From positions 1 through 22,890 of the forward strand of contig JAAOMT010000551.1 in NCBI GenBank assembly GCA_016748015.1: a stretch of 22,890 nucleotides of DNA, written 5' to 3'. The position numbers and the translations under genes are program-made. Position 1 is the first letter of the stretch; every line of letters begins with the position of its first letter. The notes beneath the pieces were generated by a model. The model saw only the letters and a list, made by a program, of their open reading frames with translations, searched no databases and was not told the DNA's origin. The stretch is from Geosiphon pyriformis (taxonomy: Eukaryota; Glomeromycota; Glomeromycetes; Archaeosporales; Geosiphonaceae). Shown here one piece after another: positions 1 to 10,911 of the stretch.

Positions 1-1883
1 GTTTTTGTAATAATTAAAAAATCGTATTTTAATTTTTAATAATACTTAATAATAATATTTTGTTTAACAAAATATTTATGTTTTTAATATTATATATAAT
101 TATTTTTTAAATTAAATTATTATTTAAACAGATTAAATTTAAAATTGTTTTTACTGTATTCAAAACCAATATATTGGTTTTAAGACTACCAATTTTAAAT
201 ATTAATATTTTTAAATTATTTGCAAACAGCTTTTAAAACTTGTTTACAATAGACATAACTTGATAAATTGGTAATATTTTATTTACTATTATATTTAAAT
301 TAAAACTATTTCCTAATAGAAATAGACCAAAAATATTTTTTGTAGATATATTTTCTTAGTTTCAAATAAATTAAAAAGAAAAAAAAATCAATTTATGCAA
401 AATTACGAATATTTAATTAGCAGAAAAATCTAAAAAAATTTTTAAAATATTTAAATAATAATTTAAAGCCAAAACCATAAAATTATAAACCAAATGTTAA
501 ATAAATCTTTTATTATTAAAAATTTTTTGATAAAAAGTAGAATTTGCCAATAATTACTAAAACTTCTGTTTTGTTATCAAAAAAAATTAAATAAGAAACA
601 GAAACATGTTTTTTTGCATATATATATATATATAAAATATTATTTGTTTAAATTAAAAAGAGATTTTTTATTATAATTAAACAATTTTTTACTAATTAAA
701 TAATTTTCTAAAACATAACTAAATTGTTTATTATTAGTATACAAAAACCATATTAAACTAATTTAAAATAAGTTCACATCTTTATAAACTAGAATTAAAT
801 GAATAGTAATATCTTTAAATATAATTAAATTAAAATACATTATAATATAGCAGACTTTAATATATATAACCAAATTACATATTATAACACAAAATTATAA
901 AGTCAAAAATTTTGTTAAATATAATAGTTAATATATTCTCAGTTGTAAAAGTTTTTGAGTAAAGAGCAATAAATAAGCATAATATAAATATACTGTCATT
1001 TTAAAATGTTTTGTTTTGTCTTATCCAAATATGAGAATAGTAGATTTAAGAAAAAAACTTTACAAAAAAAATGCATAAGTTATGAGTTTAAACAATTAGC
1101 AAGATCTACTAGTTAGCTAATAATTGGCAAGTTTAGATTAACACTATTCACAATATCTGTAACATATAAGATTTGATTGGGAATATTTCACAGAAACTCG
1201 AGTTTAGCAGTATTTTATTTCTTTGAAGAAATATATACAAAAATAAATTAGTATAAGAAGAAAAAATCAAAGATTTTACAAGTCACTAATATATCTCTAA
1301 TTCCATAAAGTAAATAAATTAGCATATATAATACATGCAAAAAACTTGACTTTAATCAAAACAATTATTGTTTATAAAATATATGCAATCAGACACATAA
1401 TTATAAAACATAGATTTTATTCTATTAATATATATATTAGAACAAAAATTATAAGAAATTTTGGGATTGTAAAGCTAAGTCTCTTTAAATTAAAGATAAA
1501 TATTTTTTATTACTTTATTATATACTGTATTTATTATAGCTTAAATAACTAAAAAAAATTTTTAATTTCTTAGCCAAAGACAAATTACTATATTCTACTT
1601 TATTTATTTTTAGGCTTTAGTCTATGTGTTTTAGTCCAATTTTATGATATTGCATTAAATTGATAGGACATAAGACTGTTTTTGACATAAAATATAAAAT
1701 ATAACTGAAAAAATTTATTGGACTGTTTGATATAAACACAAGATTGTTTTATGTTTTATGTATATAATATCTTAAACTTATATACTACTTTGAACTCTCA
1801 AATAAAGTAATCAAAAAAATTATTATCTTAATTTTAAACAAAGTTGTGGGTTTAATAATACATCATTAACTAAAATTTTTCAG
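1..1883. other. AT-rich stretch without a recognisable gene
   Basis: Very AT-rich sequence in which every frame on both strands is broken by frequent stops. A 68-codon open stretch at 1346-1552 has only low-complexity Ile/Tyr/Lys composition and matches no family I know. A (TA)n run lies at 618-634. The last bases, a T-rich run ending in CAG at 1881-1883, could be the 3' splice site for the leucine-rich-repeat relic that starts just downstream. No RNA gene or transposon end was seen. Confidence 0.6.
618..634. repeat. (AT)n microsatellite
   Basis: An uninterrupted alternating A/T run of 17 bases. It is a simple repeat, unremarkable in this composition. Confidence 0.85.
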
Positions 1884-2675
1884 TTATATTTTAACTTAAT
1901 TTATCTTAATATTTTTGACAATAAAAAATTAACTAATTTTTTATTATTAAACTTATAAAAAAATGTCCTAAATTGGAACAGAAATATTATTGATAAGTCT
2001 ATTTATAAAATTGCAAGATTGTGTTATAGCTTAAAACATCTAGAAATAAACAGTTGTATTATTAATAAATCTATATGTAAAATTACACAATCCAATTCCA
2101 ATATCTAATCTTTAAATTTTAATAACTATAGGATGCTTATTGATGCCATAATCTTTGTTTTTGTAGATTTATACTCAGATCTGAGAAAATTAAATCTTAG
2201 TAATTATAATAAAGTAACTGATATAGGCATCAAACAAATTACACAATATCATAATCTAGAACACCTTGTATTTAAATTGTTGAAATTTTTTAACAATAAA
2301 ACAATATGTATTATTATACAATTATGTTCAAATATTTGTTATCTTAGCCTGAAATTTTGCTATATTATTAATACTATAGTAGAAACAACAGCAAATTTAT
2401 ACTACAATATAAAATGTTTTAATCTTTATGGATCAGAATCTATTACTAATTTATCTATTTTTAAAATAGCCAAAAAGTGTTCTTATATTTAAGATTTCAA
2501 ATTGGGATATTGTAAACTTTTCACTAATATAACTATCAAAAATATTATACACTATTTATTTGATCTAAAATACCTCAGATTAAAACATTGTATAAATATT
2601 AGCAAAAAAGCATTAGACATATTAGATTTTGATCTCGAAATAAGTAAGTATTATACAATATTATTTACTTTATAA
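1884..2675 (+). pseudogene. Leucine-rich-repeat (RNI/AMN1-type, F-box-LRR family) protein relic
   Basis: This is a decayed array of about nine leucine-rich repeats of roughly 26 residues, of the cysteine-containing type found in F-box/LRR and AMN1-like proteins, which act as ligase adaptors or protein scaffolds. One frame reads from 1983 to 2675 with internal stops at 2106-2108 and 2490-2492. Repeat cores visible include SLKHLEINSC (about 2020), DLRKLNLSNYNKVTDIGIKQI-like (2175-2240), NIKCFNLYG (2410-2437) and LKYLRLKHC (2564-2590). A repeat end KLIKKCPKLE at about 1949-1978 lies in a second frame, and the repeat before it (1884-1942) is back in the first, so two frameshifts are present. No F-box is seen upstream; a CAG at 1881-1883 may mark an exon start. 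GTAAGT at 2644-2649 could be a 5' splice site, so more of the gene may have lain downstream. The LRR identity is secure; the exact product is not. Confidence 0.8.
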
Positions 2676-4410
2676 TTAGAAAAAAATCATATTCTGGTAA
2701 GTAAGTTAATTTGCTACTAAATATAAGATATGTTATTCTAAAGTATATTAAAAATATTAAGCTATAATATTACAAAGTATATTATAATCTGAAATAATTT
2801 GACTTTAATTGAGATAAATAATTACTTACTTCTTTTATTTATCTTAACTAGAAAAACTTTTCAATGTATTTAGTCTTTTTACTTCACGATAACTTCTTAT
2901 TTTCATAATTAGTATGTTTTTACAAATATTTAAATATCTTTAATAATCTTTTTAATATAAATAAATAAATAGTAATTCAACTTATATAATGACTAAAGCT
3001 AAAAACAACATTGAATCTTATAAAAAAATTGAAATAGTACTTGTAATTTTGATTAAGCAACAGATTATATCAAATAACAATTATGAGTCTTAAAATAATA
3101 ACATACTTGTATATAGTTTTATTAATAAAGTAATATCTAGTCTTAGATTTCAAATGTTAAATAAAACAATTCAAATTTTTTTCCACTAATTACTAAAGAT
3201 AGTAAAATTTGAAGTTTGTTAAAAAATTATAAACACAATAACAAATCCAAAATTTTTTTGACATAAATACATTTGATATAAAGTAAAAAAAAAAATTAAT
3301 CTTAGTAGTTTATTATTTTTATTTTTATCTGAGTTTAAGACTGACTTTCTAAGTTGAGTTTTTTTATTTTAATATATAATGCTAAATATGTATTGTTAAA
3401 ATAATTATTTACTGCATTAAAAAGTGGCTGAAGTTCTTAGATCAAATCCTGAACACACTTATAATGCTTCTGAAAATATGTAAAAGCAGAATTTAAAATG
3501 ACATATGGTATATTATTATTATTGGTAAAACAATTAAAATATTTTATTAAATTTTTGATGAATTAGTTAGATTAATGAAAAAACTTATTAAAGTTTGTTT
3601 ATAATATTGATTTACTATTACTTGTATAGTTTTTATGGTCAGGTGGTTATTGAAATTGAAAAAATCTATTATTATTTTACCAATTGCATTTTTAAAACAC
3701 TTAGGTTTAGAAACATACTTGTAACTATTTAAATAAATATCACTTACAATCTTTTTAGTTGCTTTATTTACTATAAAAAGTTTATTATTTGGATAATATA
3801 AGAATACATTTAGGATATTATAAAGTTTTATAGGACTTTTTTGGATTTTTATATGTAGTTTGTATATGTGTTTTGTTTTTTTTTTATAGGTAATAGCAAT
3901 AATGTCAAAATTTTTAATTTTTTCAAAACTTGTCTATTGTTCAAACTTTTCTCATAGTTTTAGCATAAAAAATTTTATATTTCAACAATTTTAAATATTA
4001 AGTAAATGCTAAGAATTCTTTATTGTTATTGGAAATTAAATTAGTTGTATTTATTTTAATAATATGTCCTTAAAATTTATTTTCTAAAAGTTTTTTAATA
4101 AGATTATTAGATTTAAAGTTCTTATAAATCTAATATAACTAAAGATTTTTTTTTTATAAGTTTGCAAGTCTCCACTTGTGTTTTGTGCTAAGAAAAAAAT
4201 ATGATAAATATAAAAATATGTAGATATTAAAGAGATAATATATTTTAAAGAATATAAATTTTAAAAAAAATAAAAAGAATACACACAAAAAATTTCTTAT
4301 TTTATAGACAGCTTGGAGGTTTTAAAAAACATATTGGATTTTTTTTTTACTAAAAGACAATAATAATTTGGTAACTTATTCTTGAAGATAAAATATATAA
4401 AGTAAAACTT
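2676..4410. other. AT-rich stretch without a recognisable gene
   Basis: No domain, RNA gene or transposon end was recognised. The stretch 3560-4010 has a frame with relatively few stops, but its translation is simple Phe/Leu/Ile-rich sequence, as expected from T-rich DNA, so I do not call it a gene. A short piece at 3424-3480 has coding-like codon variety but is too short to interpret. Confidence 0.5.
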
Positions 4411-4440
4411 TGCAAGGGAGGGTTCAATCAGCCCCTAGAC

Positions 4441-4459
4441 CTGTCTCTTATACACATCT
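4441..4459 (+). other. Tn5/Nextera transposase mosaic end (sequencing adapter in assembly)
   Basis: These 19 bases are exactly the reverse complement of the Tn5 mosaic end used in Nextera-type library preparation. They end a short GC-richer block (4411-4459) that stands out from its surroundings. No natural Tn5-type element surrounds it. Eight bases at 4519-4526 (AGATGTGT) repeat the outer end of the same sequence in opposite orientation. The simplest reading is adapter read-through or a chimeric fragment built into the contig, so the two sides of 4411-4526 may not be neighbours in the genome. Confidence 0.9.
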
Positions 4460-4477
4460 AAGGTAAGCAATTTACTT

Positions 4478-4518
4478 TATAATTTGTTTCAAATTATATA
4501 TGAATCAATAATGATTCA
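4478..4518. repeat. Two adjacent perfect inverted repeats
   Basis: TATAATTTG at 4478-4486 pairs with CAAATTATA at 4490-4498 around a 3-base loop. TGAATCA at 4501-4507 pairs with TGATTCA at 4512-4518 around a 4-base loop. Both lie between the mosaic end and its 8-base inverted echo. They could be natural AT hairpins or junk from chimera formation during amplification. Confidence 0.6.
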
Positions 4519-4526
4519 GATGTGTT

Positions 4527-4865
4527 TGTTCAATTTAAGCTAAATAATATAAATATTAATATATTTTCTTTTTGTAATTTCTTTATAACTATTTTTAATT
4601 ATATAAAAATTTATAAACAAAGCTAAAAAAGTTAAAGATTGAAAATTCTCTGAAATTCTTCTTGTAGTTATAGATAATCTTTCTTTTTTATATGTACAAG
4701 ATATTACTTTTTTTTTAAAGTTATTTTTTAACAAAAATTTCTTAGATTTATTATTATTATTATTTAGATAATACAATATAAAAAAGCTGTTAAGTTTATA
4801 AAATGTTTAAGTTTAAAATGATTTCTAAAATACAACTCTTAATTTTATTGCTTTGAAATTAGATT
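4527..4865. other. AT-rich stretch without a recognisable gene
   Basis: A 78-codon minus-strand open frame at 4540-4776 is Asn/Lys/Ile low-complexity sequence and is treated as chance. Nothing else was seen. Confidence 0.5.
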
Positions 4866-5410
4866 ATTTTATTAATATAACCAGTTTTTTGAATTAATTT
4901 AATTTACTAGTCAACAAAATATTCAACACAAAGTTTTTTATATTAAAATTTTTTATTTTCTAAATAAAAATTGTAAAAACTTAAACCTAAAAAATAATTT
5001 AATTTATTTTATTTAATATAAATTTCTAATAAAGTGTTTATTTATAACATAATTAAAAAAATAGAATGCCATTTTTTTACAATAAAAACCAGCTTTTTTT
5101 TATATATCTTGTTTTAAAAAATAAAATATAGGCTTACAGTGAAAAAATTATACATTATTTATATTACAAAAATTTTTATATTGAATAAAATAAGTTTTTA
5201 ATTTATTATTTAATAAATATTTAACACAAGATTTTAAATATTAAAATTTTTCATTTTTTAAAAACATAAATTGTAAAAACTTAAATTGATATTTTTAATT
5301 TAACTTATTTAATATAAATTTTTGATAAAATATTTATTTATAATATAATTATAATATAATTAAATATAGACTTATTGTAAAAAAAGTTATATGTTATTTC
5401 TTATAAACTA
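4866..5410. repeat. Degenerate tandem duplication, about 300-bp unit
   Basis: The segment from about 4866 to 5165 is repeated, with divergence, from about 5166 to 5410. The clearest anchors are AACACAA followed by an AT-rich stretch and TTGTAAAAACTTAAA (4924 onward versus 5223 onward, offset about 299), then TTTAATATAAATTT, and the pair GGCTTACAGTGAAAAAA (about 5131) and GACTTATTGTAAAAAAA (about 5368). The second copy lacks about 60 bases present in the first. No coding sequence or terminal repeats are visible, so this may be an old local duplication or two nested copies of a small non-coding element. Confidence 0.6.
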
Positions 5411-7722
5411 TAATATACTAAGAAAATTTATTAAATATTTTGGAATATTTAATTAACTTACTAATTTGGTTAATTAATAATAAAATATTCAAATATATAT
5501 AAAAAATTAAACTAATTTTTGGTTTTTAAGTAGATTAAACATTAATTATTAAATACTTTTTGGATTAATTAATTATTTGTTTGTTTTGCTGTATTATATA
5601 TATATATTTTTATTATTTTTATATAATAAATTTATCTTATTTAAATATTTAAGCTTTTTAGATAATTTAGCTAAAAAATACTTATTTAATTAATATAAAT
5701 TAAGTAAGAATTATTGGTGTTTTTTTTACAAAATTAGGTTTTATTTAATTTGTTTTTTTAATTAAAAATGTTTTTTTGTTATTTAAAAAGTTTATTAATG
5801 TAAATTGAAAAAAGAAAATATTGATTAATCAGTTTTGTTTTGGTTTTAATTTTAATAAAAACAAAAGTTTTTATTAGGATTTTAATTATTTTGTAAAGAT
5901 TTAAATATTTAAATCAAATTTTAATGTAATTGTAATAATTTTAATTAATTTTAATATTATTTCTTGTTTTATTAATAAAAATTTACAAATTAACAAAATA
6001 TATTAATTATAAATAAATATTATTTTATATTATTAAAAATTATTAATAATTGATTTATTATTTTTGAAAATATTAAATAAAAAACTTATTAATTAATTTT
6101 TAATATTATAAAAAGTTTATTTTATGTTGTTATTTTTAAGTTTTTTGGTTATAGTTGTATTATTTGATAATTAATTAAAAAAACACAAAATTAAGTTAAT
6201 CTAAAATATGTAAATTCTTACAGAAATTGAGAAATAATTATTGAAAAATTCCAGTTAATACTTTAAAAATAGCTATATAATTGATTTTTTAAATTTAGTT
6301 AAGTTGTATTAATTAAACTATAGTTTATTGTTTTTGGCAAAAAATTGTTGCTAAGTTTATTAAATTAAGCCAAACTAATTTGGTGGCTTTTAAATAGTTT
6401 GTTTTAATTAAAAAAATACTATATATATTATTAAAATTAATATAAACAAGACTTTTTAATGAAAAAAAAACAAATATTAAGTTTTGTTTATTATCTTATT
6501 TATAAACACAGATGCTTATATTTTTTTGAAATATAATTCTACTGAAAAAAAAATTTATTTTTAAAAAGGTTTTATTTTTTATTAAATTTTGGATAAATAC
6601 TGATAACTTGTAATTTTGTAAAATAATTATGTTTATTTAATCATCATAATTAATAATTTTTATAAGTACTTGTAAATTATATTTAATAATAATTTATTTT
6701 GTTTAAATTATTGAAACTCAAATTACTGAAAATTTAATTTTTTGCTTAATCTGCTTATAAATAAAAAATTACATATATTTTTACATTTAATTTTTGTTTT
6801 TTTAAATTCAATGATAAAGCTTTATTAAATATTTAAAAATAAGTAATATTATAATGTATTGTTTTAGAGCTTTAAGTTTTTTCATTAAAAATTATATAAA
6901 ATAATATTTTAATATTGAATTGTATTTATAACAAAAACTTTAATTAAATAATAATTTTATTAATAAAAAAAACTTTTAAATTAACTAAAATAAAACTTTA
7001 AAATAAATACAATTTTACATAATAAAGCTTTATTATTAAAAAACTTATTTATTTTACATAATAAATTATTATTATTTAATTATTAATTAACAATATAATA
7101 TATTATTATTAAATATTACACATAATTTTAATATTAAACAAATATTATACATATTAAAATAAATTAATATAATTTGTTTTGTGTTTGAAATTATGTTAAT
7201 ATTATAAAGTTATTCTTAATATTTAATATTTTTAAAATTTTTTCTTATTTAAAGTTTTTTCTAAGTGACTAATTAAAATTAGTTAAATATAATTATGACT
7301 GAAACAAAGAATCTTAAGATTTTTAACAACAAAATAGTAACCAAGCTATTTTTTGCAACTTTTTTTATATATTGTTTAAATAGTAATAAAAACCAGAAAA
7401 AAATATTTTTTGTGTTTTTTAGAGTGCTACTTTTACTTTAAAGTCTGAATTTTTTTTAGTGAGAAACATAACATTAATTTTATTTAGTTTTTTTGGTGTT
7501 TATATTAATTCTATTACAATAATATTAATTATAAGCTTAATTTAAATTTAATTATAAACAATATTTTTATTATTTAAATAATAATAATAATAAATAATAT
7601 ATCTGTTAATAATAAGTTAATTATTAAAAATTAAAACTAGTTTTATGACTGATACATTAAGCTATTCTATATGTTCAAAAATAAATCTAATATAAAAGAT
7701 ATTTATTTTGTAATTAATTTAG
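5411..7722. other. Extremely AT-rich stretch without a recognisable gene
   Basis: This is the most AT-rich part of the window, dominated by runs of A, T, TTAATTAA and TATA-like sequence. A short (TA)n run lies near 5594. Stops are dense in all frames. No inverted terminal repeats with target duplications and no coding relic were recognised. Confidence 0.6.
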
Positions 7723-8712
7723 TTATTTAAAAAAGTGGTATCTTATTAAGAACTCAAATTTTTTATTGTAGTAAATATTACTAACTAAATAAATATTATG
7801 TTCTTTTTTTATGAATATATTATTCCAAATATTTTTATGCCAGTTAATTTTTGGGTTTAAGAATGCAGAATATCTTGCTTTCTCTGCCTTTTCTGTCCAA
7901 TCAAAGTTAATAAATTTAATATCAGTTTGTCCAAACTTAATACAAACTATGATGTTCATGTTATAAAGATTTTTATTTACTAAACTAAATTTCTGAAATT
8001 TTTACATAGCATTCTTAACTGCACTTTTTGTTAATTGAATTGTTTCTAAGTTAAGATAAATTAGTGTTTTATATTCTTCTAAATACTTTATAATAATAAT
8101 TTTTTATCTTTTTTCAAGTTGATTTATTGCCAATAATTTGGGAGTTGAACCAAATTCAAAGTATTTTTTATCTACAGCTTTAGAATATTCTTGGGTAAAT
8201 TTAATCAGAACTTTTTTTTACTGATTTTCTACTTGTATTTTTGCAATTCATAGATAGTAGGTGCCTAAGAATTTTATTTGATATGTTAATATTTACTGTA
8301 ATTATACATGGTTTTATTTAAGGTAAAAATATATGTAAGATAATTAGATATGATGAAAGGAACACAAACAGCATTAGAGATTGATACATTGGGTTTTATA
8401 TTAATTTATATTTAAAGTTAGAGAATATTTAGAATCAATAGTAGCAGAATATATACAAACAAACTATCTAGAATCTCTATATATCTTTGTTTATTTCCAG
8501 CTTTTTTTCTTGTCTTTTTAGTTCTTGTTTTTCTTCTTTTTATATTGTTCTTTTATAATTGTTTCTTTATATTCTGTTAATTAGCTTATTCTGCAATTTG
8601 TTTAATCTATTTGCCTTTTTACCCTCTCTAAATCTCTTTAGCTTTTTTATATATCTCTAATACTAAACTATAGCCAGCTTTAGTTGATATTTAATAGCTT
8701 CAATGCTGATCA
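7723..8712 (-). pseudogene. Relic of an unrecognised coiled-coil-containing protein gene
   Basis: On the minus strand one reading frame carries two coding-like blocks. Block 1 (about 8712 to 8490) begins with a possible Met (MISIEAIKYQLKL) and continues into a highly charged, probably helical or coiled-coil segment (KKLKRFREGKKANRLNKLQ, then KEEKQELKRQEKK). Block 2 (about 8272 to 7723) runs about 183 codons with only four internal stops, where at this base composition about one codon in ten should be a stop. It includes FTQEYSKAVDKKYFEFGS, IKFGQTDIKFINFDWTEK and ARYSAFLNPKINWHKNIW; its last 78 codons (7959 to 7723) are unbroken. The intervening 8273-8489 may be an intron or frameshifted coding sequence. 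I do not recognise the family. Stops at several points make it a pseudogene. Confidence 0.55.
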
Positions 8713-9645
8713 TGTTGTTTTGTGTGTTTTGTTATGGTTTAAAAAAATATTGCATTGATATTTGTTTAATTTGTGTTAATAACGTTTCAGATTTTTAATT
8801 ATCAGTATAAATTTATGATTTAAATAACAAAGCCATTATTTTTAAATTGCATTAATAATAGCTGGTGCTAAAAATTTAATCTTTGCAATATTATTTTTAA
8901 TAATTATTGTATTGTGCAATATTTATTATATATTATTAATAATCTTAAACAAACATTGTTTAATGAAATATTTTTAAATTTTACTATATTTAATTTAATT
9001 TTTTTGTTATTTGTTTTTTTTAAAAATGTTTTATTGAGTATTATTTATTTATTTTCTTACAACATATAAACATTTTAAAATAATATAAATCATGCTTTTT
9101 TTAAATGTAACCAACTATTTGAGCCAAATAAAACAGCAATAAAATTAAATTCCGAATTTTTAATTAACCAAATTCAATATTTAAAATACCTTATATGCTG
9201 ATTTTTTTAAATAAAACTATATTTATTTAAAATTTTCAAGCCAATTTTGTTAATATGCTTAATTAAATTAACATAGTTAAAATATATCTTTAAAAATCAA
9301 ACTTTTTTGTTTATAGTATATTTTAAGCTTGGCTGTAAGAATTTATATATTACTTTTAACATATTATTAAAAATATTCAATCCAATTTAACTATTTGGTT
9401 AAAACACTTAAAAATTTGAATAATTTCTTATTCCAATTTTTTAAAACAAATTATTTGGTTAAAATCACATATATTTTTTATTATTTAATATATTAATATT
9501 AATTTGCATATTTTAAATTAGAAAATTACAAATCTTGATAATGTGTATTAACAATTAAATATTATACATATTTTTATTATTAGTATAATATATTAAATAA
9601 TTATATTATGTTATATTTAATGTATATTTTAAATTGTATTATATA
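8713..9645. other. AT-rich stretch without a recognisable gene
   Basis: No coding relic was recognised. Two loosely similar segments near 9376-9405 and 9430-9465 share TATTTGGTTAAAA about 60 bases apart, perhaps an old small duplication. The stretch ends at the left boundary of the Tc1/mariner element. Confidence 0.5.
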
Positions 9646-9647
9646 TA

Positions 9648-9658
9648 CAGTCTGGTAA
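9648..9658 (+). repeat. Left terminal inverted repeat of the Tc1/mariner element
   Basis: CAGTCTGGTAA, preceded by TA. After these 11 bases both ends become A-rich and the match turns imperfect. Confidence 0.9.
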
Positions 9659-9758
9659 AAAAAAATAAAAATAATTACTATGTCTTAATTAATGTACCAA
9701 ATTACATAAAACAATTTTTATTAAAAAGTTAAATACCATATAATTTTATTAAAAAAAA

Positions 9759-10735
9759 TTAATAGAAAATTCTTTTACAATTTGTTTTAATTATTATTTT
9801 ACAATGCTACTTTATTAATCTTACTAAACCAATTAAGGTAGATTCAAAAATATCTTGCCACTTTTTTCCTATAAATTTTTTTAATTCACTATGATTTTGA
9901 GGTATTTTTTTTTCTATATTTTTTTTAACAATAGCCCAAAGATTTTTTATTGAGTTTAAGTCAGAACTATTAAATAACTACTTCAACAAATCAGTTGTAT
10001 TCTCAACAATAAACTTTTTGGCAAGCTTGTTAGTATGCTTAAGATTATTATCTTGTTGAAATCACTAATTACCTTTCAGCATTGCTTTAATTTCAGATAA
10101 GTGGTTATAAAAAATATCTATATAAAATTGAGCATTTATTATTTAAAAAAAACAGAATAAATTAGTTTCTTTTTTTATAGAAATCCTGCACATGAAAATT
10201 TTTGTTTAATGTTTAGGCATAGGATGAATTGGTCAAGTACTTTTATGCTAACATTTTATTATGTTTTGAAAAAATTGAAAAGATGTTTCATCAGTAAAAA
10301 CTATTCATTTCCAATTATTGTTCAGGTGTTTTTTGGCCCATTTTACATGTTTTTGCTTATTTTTTTTAATCAGTATTGGAGTTGCACTAGGAAGACTTTT
10401 TTTATAATTAAGATTAAATAAATGGTTTGAATAGTAACATAAAAAACATTTATTCTCTTCTTAGGTAACTTTATTGCTAAATATCTAGATAAAATTAAAA
10501 AATCTTTACAAATAATTTGCTTTAATACTTTTAAAAAATTTCCCATAATTTTTTTTGGCCGACTATTACTACTTGTATGCTTTATTGTTTTTTTTTTTGA
10601 GTTTTTTGAGAATATTATAGATTGTAAAAAGAAATATATTCATGTTATTCTGTATTTTTTTTGCCTTTTGTATTTCTTGCTTCTAAAAATGTAATAAAAC
10701 TTGCCATTGCATTTTTTGCTTAAAGTTAGTATTTC
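9759..10735 (-). pseudogene. Tc1/mariner transposase relic
   Basis: This is the broken gene for a Tc1-type DDE transposase, which would cut and paste the surrounding element. The N-terminal helix-turn-helix part is read in two frames (10735-10570, and about 10566-10400 with SNSRPKKI and YLAIKLPKKRINVFYVTI). The catalytic part lies in one frame from 10388 to the stop at 9759-9761, beginning SATPILIKK and running through WAKKHLNNNW. The first Asp is in VFTDETS (codon 10290-10292) and the second in FQQDN (10050-10052). The third catalytic position, exactly 34 residues later, is Lys instead of Glu in SDLNSIKNLW (codon 9945-9947). Internal stops fall where the family has Trp or Arg: 10305-10307, 10248-10250, 10233-10235, the adjacent pair 10062-10067, and 9978-9980. 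The gene is dead by frameshift, stops and loss of the catalytic Glu. Confidence 0.93.
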
Positions 10736-10898
10736 AAAAACAAGTTTTAAAAAAAACTATTAGTTAATATACAAGAAAATGTTTTTAGAGCTTAGCCATT
10801 TATATAATATTTTGTTCTATTTTTATCATTACAAAACTTACAAAAAATGATTAAACCAAATACAATCTTAATAGATTCATATTTTTCCAGTTTTTTTC

Positions 10899-10909
10899 TT
10901 ACCAGACTG
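10899..10909 (-). repeat. Right terminal inverted repeat of the Tc1/mariner element
   Basis: TTACCAGACTG, the perfect reverse complement of the left end, followed by TA. Confidence 0.9.
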
Positions 10910-10911
10910 TA

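Larger units (their letters stand above)
9648..10909 (-). mobile_element. Tc1/mariner DNA transposon, full-length but inactive
   Basis: The element is 1262 bp long, the usual size for Tc1-like transposons. It is bounded by inverted ends (CAGTCTGGTAA at 9648-9658; its reverse complement at 10899-10909) and flanked on both sides by TA (9646-9647 and 10910-10911), the target duplication of this superfamily. Inside, on the minus strand, is a transposase relic with D(D,34)E spacing. Both ends and both TA copies survive, so this copy arrived by transposition and then decayed in place. A trans-acting transposase could in principle still recognise its ends, but the outermost perfect match is only 11 bp. 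Confidence 0.93.

Noticed and set aside
1346-1552. 68-codon open frame
   Set aside because: Ile/Tyr/Lys-rich low-complexity composition, no recognisable motif and no neighbouring coding blocks.
3560-4010. Hydrophobic, possibly membrane-protein frame
   Set aside because: T-rich DNA naturally yields Phe/Leu/Ile-rich frames with fewer stops; several stops remain and no family pattern is visible.
4411-4440. tRNA-like T-arm (GGTTCAATC at 4421-4429)
   Set aside because: The stem on either side does not pair properly, and no anticodon arm, D-arm or acceptor stem can be built from the flanks.
4540-4776. 78-codon minus-strand open frame
   Set aside because: Asn/Lys homopolymer-like composition from A-rich DNA, adjacent to the adapter artefact; no motif.
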